Below, one piece after another: positions 19,399 to 26,400 of a stretch of 32,679 nt of DNA. Source of the DNA: a virus; the IMG/VR virus record IMGVR_UViG_3300027782_000230, positions 1-32,679 of that record. The stretch is one strand, 5' to 3'. The notes under the pieces are model-generated. The model had not been told where the DNA came from, searched no databases, and was given only the letters and a program-made list of their open reading frames with translations. A program made the position numbers and the translations under genes. The stretch's first letter is position 1. Each line of letters opens with the position of its first letter.

Positions 19399-19413
19399 AA
19401 TAAAAAACATCTG

Positions 19414-20427
19414 ATGTCAACATATTCTATATTAGTAACAAATAACGCCCCTGGATGTGGAACTGAAATTGAACAACAATTAACAGTTACAGGTTGTACA
19501 TCCTACATTGTTAGATTAGATTCTAACTCAAACGCAATAGGACCATTCAATGTTTATGTTGATAGTGTTATATATTATTCCGCTCAAACAAGAACAGAAA
19601 TGATAAATGGTGTTGTTGTTAATTTACAATGTGCAACTCCAACACCAACTCCAAGTACAACACCGACCTCAACGCCAAATAGTGTAACACCAACTCAAAC
19701 TCCAACAAATACTGCGACACCAACCAATACACCAACACCAGGATTATCTCCAACGCAAACACCAAGTCATACACCAACACCAACAGTTACTCCAAGTATA
19801 ACTTCAAGTCCTGCGCCTGCTACGTTCAGTGCTTACTTATTCCCTGAACCACAAGACAGTACGTCATTAAATAATTTAGGTCAATTTATGTTTGATACTG
19901 GTGCTATTTCATTCTTTGGATGGGGTAACAGTGGTACTCCTGCAGGTGTAAACTATGCAACTGATTTGGCAATTTATGCTAGATATCCAGGATGGACAGG
20001 TAATTCAGGTAATTTTAAAACAAATGTTACTTCATTGGCTGGCGCAATTAGACAATCGTCAGGTGCTGGTGTAGATAGCTACGGATGCCCACAAAATCAA
20101 TATACTTTTGGTAGTATACAAGTTACAACGGCTCAAGTTGAACCTACAATACAGTATACGTACACAGTTTGGGTACCATTAACAGGTGTTGGAGGAACTC
20201 TTAATAATTTGACTCTTGACGTTGGCTTTGGTAGTCCTTGTTCAACATCAGTTATTAATGATGGTGTACCAGATGCAACAAATGCTGGTATTAACGTAAC
20301 GGTACCAAGTGGATGTGCAATTCCTTCAGGAACTTACAGAGTTTTATGGATGAACGAATTGTATTCTGAACCATCAGGAGTACCATTAACCACAACATTT
20401 TGGGTTAAAGGAGACACTAAATCATAA
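19414..20427 (+). CDS. Fibre/adhesin protein with Pro/Thr linker
   Basis: 337-aa protein in three parts. Residues 1-74 form a small N-terminal domain (MSTYSILVTNNAPGCGTEIE...), probably the virion attachment part, resembling the preceding 111-aa protein in style (Cys, NVYVDS). Residues 75-136 are a low-complexity Pro/Thr linker with TPTPTPS and TPTNTPTP-type units. Residues 137-337 form a beta-rich C-terminal domain (FSAYLFPEPQDSTSLNNLGQ to VKGDTKS) that I do not recognise and that could be a receptor-binding or structural tip. The ATG at 19414 is chosen over the TTG at 19384, because the upstream codons would overlap the candidate promoter and are Lys/Phe/Asn-rich like intergenic DNA. The same linker type occurs in the gene at 28900. 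Confidence 0.7.
   Translation: MSTYSILVTNNAPGCGTEIEQQLTVTGCTSYIVRLDSNSNAIGPFNVYVDSVIYYSAQTRTEMINGVVVNLQCATPTPTPSTTPTSTPNSVTPTQTPTNTATPTNTPTPGLSPTQTPSHTPTPTVTPSITSSPAPATFSAYLFPEPQDSTSLNNLGQFMFDTGAISFFGWGNSGTPAGVNYATDLAIYARYPGWTGNSGNFKTNVTSLAGAIRQSSGAGVDSYGCPQNQYTFGSIQVTTAQVEPTIQYTYTVWVPLTGVGGTLNNLTLDVGFGSPCSTSVINDGVPDATNAGINVTVPSGCAIPSGTYRVLWMNELYSEPSGVPLTTTFWVKGDTKS
19636..19821 (+). repeat. Pro/Thr-rich linker coding repeat
   Basis: 62 codons dominated by ACN-CCN alternation (TPTPTPS, TPTQTPTNTATPTNTPTP), giving an extended flexible linker between the N-terminal and C-terminal domains of the 19414 gene product. It is degenerate at the DNA level with mixed Thr and Pro codons. Confidence 0.85.
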
Positions 20428-20456
20428 TAACATAATTAAAAATAATATAATAACAT

Positions 20457-23400
20457 ATGTCATTTCCGTATAAAAACCCCTTATCGTCATCACAGCTTGC
20501 AGGGCCTAATAGTGTTGTAAGAACTAGTACGTTTGGTACTAATTTCTCTGTATTACAGACGGGTGGTTACATGGAGGTTTATAATTTGCATGACTTAGGA
20601 TTAACACTAACTGCGGCAACTTATCCTTCAAACATCCAATTATCTGCTAACACAATACCTATTAACTTTACAAAAGGTACTGGTACTTCATTTTCACCTG
20701 ATTTTATTACATTAAATTCGGATAATATTTCTTCAGGTAGAAGAAGATTGGGTATGCTAGCTTACGTTCAAGAAACTGATACGGTTTACCAATATTCAAT
20801 TTTAAATTATGACGCATTATGGGGTAATGTTACTGGACTTACGGGTAGTTCTGCTATAACTGTTAGTGATTATGGTACGGTTGTTAACAGTCGTTCACAA
20901 GCAGGTAGAGATTTCATTGCCGCTTGGACAGGTTCAACAATTGAAGGTGTTAATGGTGTTAGTCATGTTGATGCGAGATGGAAAATATTTTATGGTTCAG
21001 ATGTTCAAATTACAGGTGGTACATATTATTCGGCCACAACAACTTTAGATTTATATAATAGTACGGGAGGAACAGTAACTGTTCCAGGATTTGCCGCTGC
21101 GGTAGTTAGTGGAACTTATGATAGTGGAACTAACGAGTTAACATTATACATGAGTGATGATGATAATATCGTTATTACTGGAATCACATCAGGAGGAGGA
21201 AGTCCTCTTAGTGTTGGAGACGGCGCAACAACCGTTACTAATGTAACTGGAATCACATTTAATGGTGGTACGGTTGTAGATGATGGTTCAGGTGCGATTA
21301 CTGTAACTGTAAATGGAAGTGGTACTTCAGGTAGTGATGGAACAAGTGGTTCAAGCGGAACTTCAGGAACAAGTGGTATTGATGGTTCAAGTGGTACTTC
21401 AGGAACAAGTGGTATTGATGGTTCAAGCGGTACTTCAGGTACAGATGGTTCATCAGGGATTAGTGGAACAGATGGTACTTCAGGAACGAATGGTTCAAGT
21501 GGTACTTCAGGAACGGATGGCTCAAGCGGTACTTCAGGTACTGACGGAACAAGTGGAATAGATGGTACTTCAGGAACAAGTGGAATAGATGGTTCTTCAG
21601 GAACTAGTGGTACAGACGGAACTAGTGGAACATCAGGTACTGATGGTAGTTCAGGAACAAGTGGTACAGACGGAACTAGCGGAACGGATGGTTCTTCAGG
21701 AACTAGCGGAACAGATGGTTCTTCAGGAACTAGCGGAACGGATGGTTCGTCAGGAACAAGTGGTACAGACGGAACTAGCGGAACGGATGGTTCTTCAGGA
21801 ACAAGTGGTACAGACGGAACTAGTGGAACATCAGGTACTGATGGTAGTTCAGGAACAAGTGGTACAGACGGAACTAGTGGAACATCAGGTACAGACGGAA
21901 CTAGTGGAACATCAGGTACTGATGGTAGTTCAGGAACAAGTGGTACAGACGGAACTAGCGGAACGGATGGTTCTTCAGGAACTAGCGGAACGGATGGTTC
22001 GTCAGGAACAAGTGGTACAGACGGAACTAGCGGAACGGATGGTTCTTCAGGAACTAGCGGAACAGATGGTTCTTCAGGTAGTGATGGAACAAGTGGTTCT
22101 TCAGGAACATCAGGTAGCGATGGAACAAGTGGAACTTCAGGTTCAGATGGAACTAGTGGTTCAGATGGAACAAGTGGTACTTCAGGTAGTGATGGAACAA
22201 GCGGTTCTTCAGGAACTAGTGGTACATCAGGAACTAGCGGCTCAGATGGTACAAGCGGTACTTCAGGTAGCGATGGTACAAGCGGTACTTCAGGTAGCGA
22301 TGGTACAAGCGGTACTTCAGGTACTGACGGAACAAGTGGAACTTCAGGTTCAGATGGAACTAGTGGTTCAAGCGGTACTTCAGGTAGCGATGGAACTAGT
22401 GGTTCTTCAGGAACTTCAGGTTCAGATGGAACTAGCGGTTCATCAGGTACAAGTGGTACTTCAGGTTCAGATGGAACTAGCGGTTCAGATGGAACTTCAG
22501 GAACAAGTGGTACAGATGGTTCTTCAGGTACTAGCGGTTCAGACGGAACTAGCGGTACTTCAGGTTCAGATGGAACTAGCGGTTCAGACGGAACAAGTGG
22601 TACTTCAGGTTCAGACGGAACTAGTGGTTCTTCAGGTACTAGCGGTTCAGACGGAACTAGTGGTACTTCAGGTTCAGACGGAACTAGTGGTTCTTCAGGA
22701 ACTTCAGGTAGCGATGGAACTAGCGGTTCAGATGGAACAAGTGGTACTAGCGGAACTTCAGGTAGCGATGGAACTTCAGGTTCAGATGGAACTAGCGGTT
22801 CAGACGGAACTAGCGGAACTTCAGGTAGTGATGGAACATCAGGAACTAGCGGTACAGATGGTAGTTCAGGAACTAGTGGAACTTCAGGTAGCGATGGAAC
22901 ATCAGGTACTAGTGGTTCAGATGGAACTAGCGGTACTTCAGGTTCAGACGGTACAAGTGGTACTTCAGGTTCAGATGGAACTTCAGGAACTAGCGGTTCA
23001 GACGGAACTTCAGGTTCGGATGGAACATCAGGTACATCGGCCTTAATTTGTACACCATTCTTAGCAGGTGATTATTATTTTCAAGCGGTAGCACAGCCTT
23101 ACAATGGACCTTCGTATCCAAATATGTCATGGGGTCCTGGACAAACATTAAGTGTTTATGCTCCTGATGACATTATAGAATATATGTTAATTAGTGGTTA
23201 TACCGCTTCAACAGGAGCTTTGGTTGCGGTTATTACATATTCTCAAAATCCTGGTTATAAAACACAGGCAGGAGTTACTCTTTGTCTTGTAGGTACACAA
23301 GGTTCAAATGGTACGTCAGGTTCAAGTGGTACGTCAGGTTCAAGTGGTACGTCAGGTTCAAGTGGTACGGATGGTTCGTCAGGAACTAGCGGTACAGACG

Positions 23401-26400
23401 GCTCAAGCGGAACTTCAGGAACTTCGGGTACAAGTGGAACAGATGGTTCTTCAGGAACTTCGGGAACAAGTGGAACAGATGGTACTTCAGGAATTAGCGG
23501 AACAGATGGTTCTTCAGGAACTAGCGGAACGGATGGTAGTTCAGGAACTAGCGGAACTTCAGGTACAGACGGTTCTTCAGGAACTAGCGGAACGGATGGT
23601 TCTTCAGGAACTAGCGGAACAGATGGTTCTTCAGGAACTAGCGGTACTTCAGGTTCAGATGGTTCATCAGGGACTAGCGGTACTTCAGGAACTAGCGGAA
23701 CGGATGGTAGTTCAGGAACTAGCGGAACTTCAGGTACTTCAGGTACTGACGGTAGTTCAGGAACAAGCGGAACGGATGGTTCAAGCGGTACTTCAGGTAC
23801 GGATGGTACTTCAGGAACTAGCGGAACGGATGGTAGTTCAGGAACTAGCGGAACTTCAGGTACAGACGGTTCTTCAGGAACTAGCGGAACGGATGGTTCT
23901 TCAGGAACTAGCGGTACTTCAGGTTCGGATGGAACTTCAGGTAGTGATGGTACATCAGGAACTAGCGGTTCAGATGGAACTAGCGGAACATCAGGTAGTG
24001 ATGGAACATCAGGAACTAGCGGTTCAGACGGAACAAGTGGTTCTTCAGGTACTTCAGGAATAAGTGGTGTAGACGGAACTGACGGAACTAGTGGAACTTC
24101 AGGTTCAGACGGAACTAACGGTACTTCAGGTACTTCAGGTAGCGATGGAACAAGTGGTTCTTCAGGAACTTCAGGTAGTGATGGTTCATCAGGTAGCGAT
24201 GGAACAAGTGGAACTTCAGGTAGCGATGGAACAAGTGGTTCTTCAGGAACTTCAGGTTCTGATGGTACTAGTGGAACTTCAGGTAGTGATGGTTCATCAG
24301 GTAGCGACGGTACAAGTGGTTCTTCAGGAACTTCAGGTACTAGTGGTTCAGATGGTACAAGTGGAACTTCAGGTAGCGATGGAACAAGTGGTTCTTCTGG
24401 AACTTCAGGTTCAGATGGTACAAGTGGAACTTCAGGTAGCGATGGAACAAGTGGTTCTTCAGGAACTTCAGGTAGCGATGGAACAAGCGGAACTTCAGGT
24501 AGTGATGGTTCATCAGGTAGCGACGGTACAAGTGGTTCTTCAGGAACTAGTGGAACTTCAGGTTCAGACGGAACTAGTGGTTCTTCAGGAACTTCAGGTA
24601 CTAGCGGTTCAGACGGAACATCTGGTAGTTCAGGAACTTCAGGTAGTGATGGAACAAGCGGTACTTCAGGTACTAGTGGTTCAGACGGAACTAGCGGAAC
24701 TTCAGGAACATCAGGTAGCGACGGAACAAGTGGTTCTTCAGGTACTTCAGGTAGTGATGGTACAAGTGGTTCTTCAGGTACTAGTGGTTCTTCAGGTACT
24801 AGTGGTTCAGACGGAACTTCAGGAACATCAGGTAGTGATGGAACAAGCGGTACTTCAGGTAGTGATGGTACAAGTGGTTCAAGTGGAACTTCAGGTAGCG
24901 ATGGTACAAGTGGAACTTCAGGTAGCGATGGTACAAGCGGTACTTCAGGTAGCGATGGAACAAGTGGTTCAAGTGGAACTTCAGGTAGCGATGGAACAAG
25001 CGGTACTTCAGGTTCTGATGGTACTAGCGGAACTTCAGGTACTAGTGGTTCAGATGGTACAAGTGGAACTTCAGGTAGCGATGGAACAAGTGGAACTTCA
25101 GGTAGCGATGGAACAAGCGGAACTTCAGGTACTAGTGGTTCAGACGGAACTAGCGGTACTTCAGGAACTTCAGGTAGTGATGGAACAAGTGGTACTTCAG
25201 GTTCTGATGGTACTTCAGGTTCCGACGGAACTAGTGGTTCTTCAGGAACTTCAGGTACTAGCGGTTCAGACGGAACATCTGGTAGTTCAGGAACATCAGG
25301 TAGCGACGGAACAAGTGGTTCTTCAGGTACTTCAGGTAGTGATGGAACAAGCGGTACTTCAGGTAGTGATGGTACAAGTGGTTCTTCAGGTACTAGTGGT
25401 TCAGACGGAACTAGCGGAACTTCAGGAACATCAGGTAGTGATGGAACAAGCGGTACTTCAGGTAGTGATGGTACAAGTGGTTCAAGTGGAACTTCAGGTA
25501 ACGATGGTACAAGTGGTTCAAGTGGAACTTCAGGTAGCGATGGTACAAGCGGAACTTCAGGAACTAGCGGCTCAGATGGTACAAGCGGTACTTCAGGTTC
25601 TGATGGTACTAGCGGAACTTCAGGTACTAGTGGTTCAGACGGAACTAGCGGTTCTTCAGGAACATCAGGTAGTGATGGAACTAGTGGCTCAAGTGGAACT
25701 TCAGGTAGCGATGGAACAAGCGGTACTTCAGGAACTTCAGGAATAAGTGGTGTAGACGGAACTGACGGAACTAGTGGAACTTCAGGTAGTGATGGAACTA
25801 GTGGTTCAAGTGGTTCTTCAGGAACATCAGGTAGCGACGGAACAAGTGGTACTTCAGGTTCAGACGGAACAAGCGGTACTTCAGGAACATCAGGTAGCGA
25901 TGGAACAAGTGGTTCAAATGGAACTTCAGGTAGTGATGGTACTAGCGGTACTTCAGGTTCAGACGGAACTAGTGGTTCAAGTGGTACTTCAGGAACTTCA
26001 GGTAGCTCAGGTTCATCAGGAACATCAGGTACTAGTGGAACTTCAGGTTCGGACGGAACTAGTGGTTCAAGTGGTACTTCAGGAACATCAGGTAGCGACG
26101 GAACAAGCGGTACTAGCGGTACTTCAGGTTCAGACGGAACTAGTGGTTCAAGTGGTACTTCAGGAACTTCAGGTAGCTCAGGTTCATCAGGAACATCAGG
26201 TAGCTCAGGTTCATCAGGAACATCAGGTACTAGTGGAACTTCAGGTTCGGACGGAACTAGTGGTTCAAGTGGTACTTCAGGAACATCAGGTAGCGACGGA
26301 ACAAGCGGTACTAGCGGTACTTCAGGTTCAGACGGAACTAGTGGTTCAAGTGGTACTTCAGGAACTTCAGGTAGCGACGGAACAAGCGGTACTAGTGGTA

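Noticed and set aside
19347-19413. Terminator in the T-rich gap
   Set aside because: T-runs are present but I find no stem of convincing length before them.
24340-24999. Minus-strand open frames (His/Leu/Lys/Tyr-rich) in the repeat region
   Set aside because: Low-complexity reverse complement of the triplets, with no plausible start context and no independent protein features.
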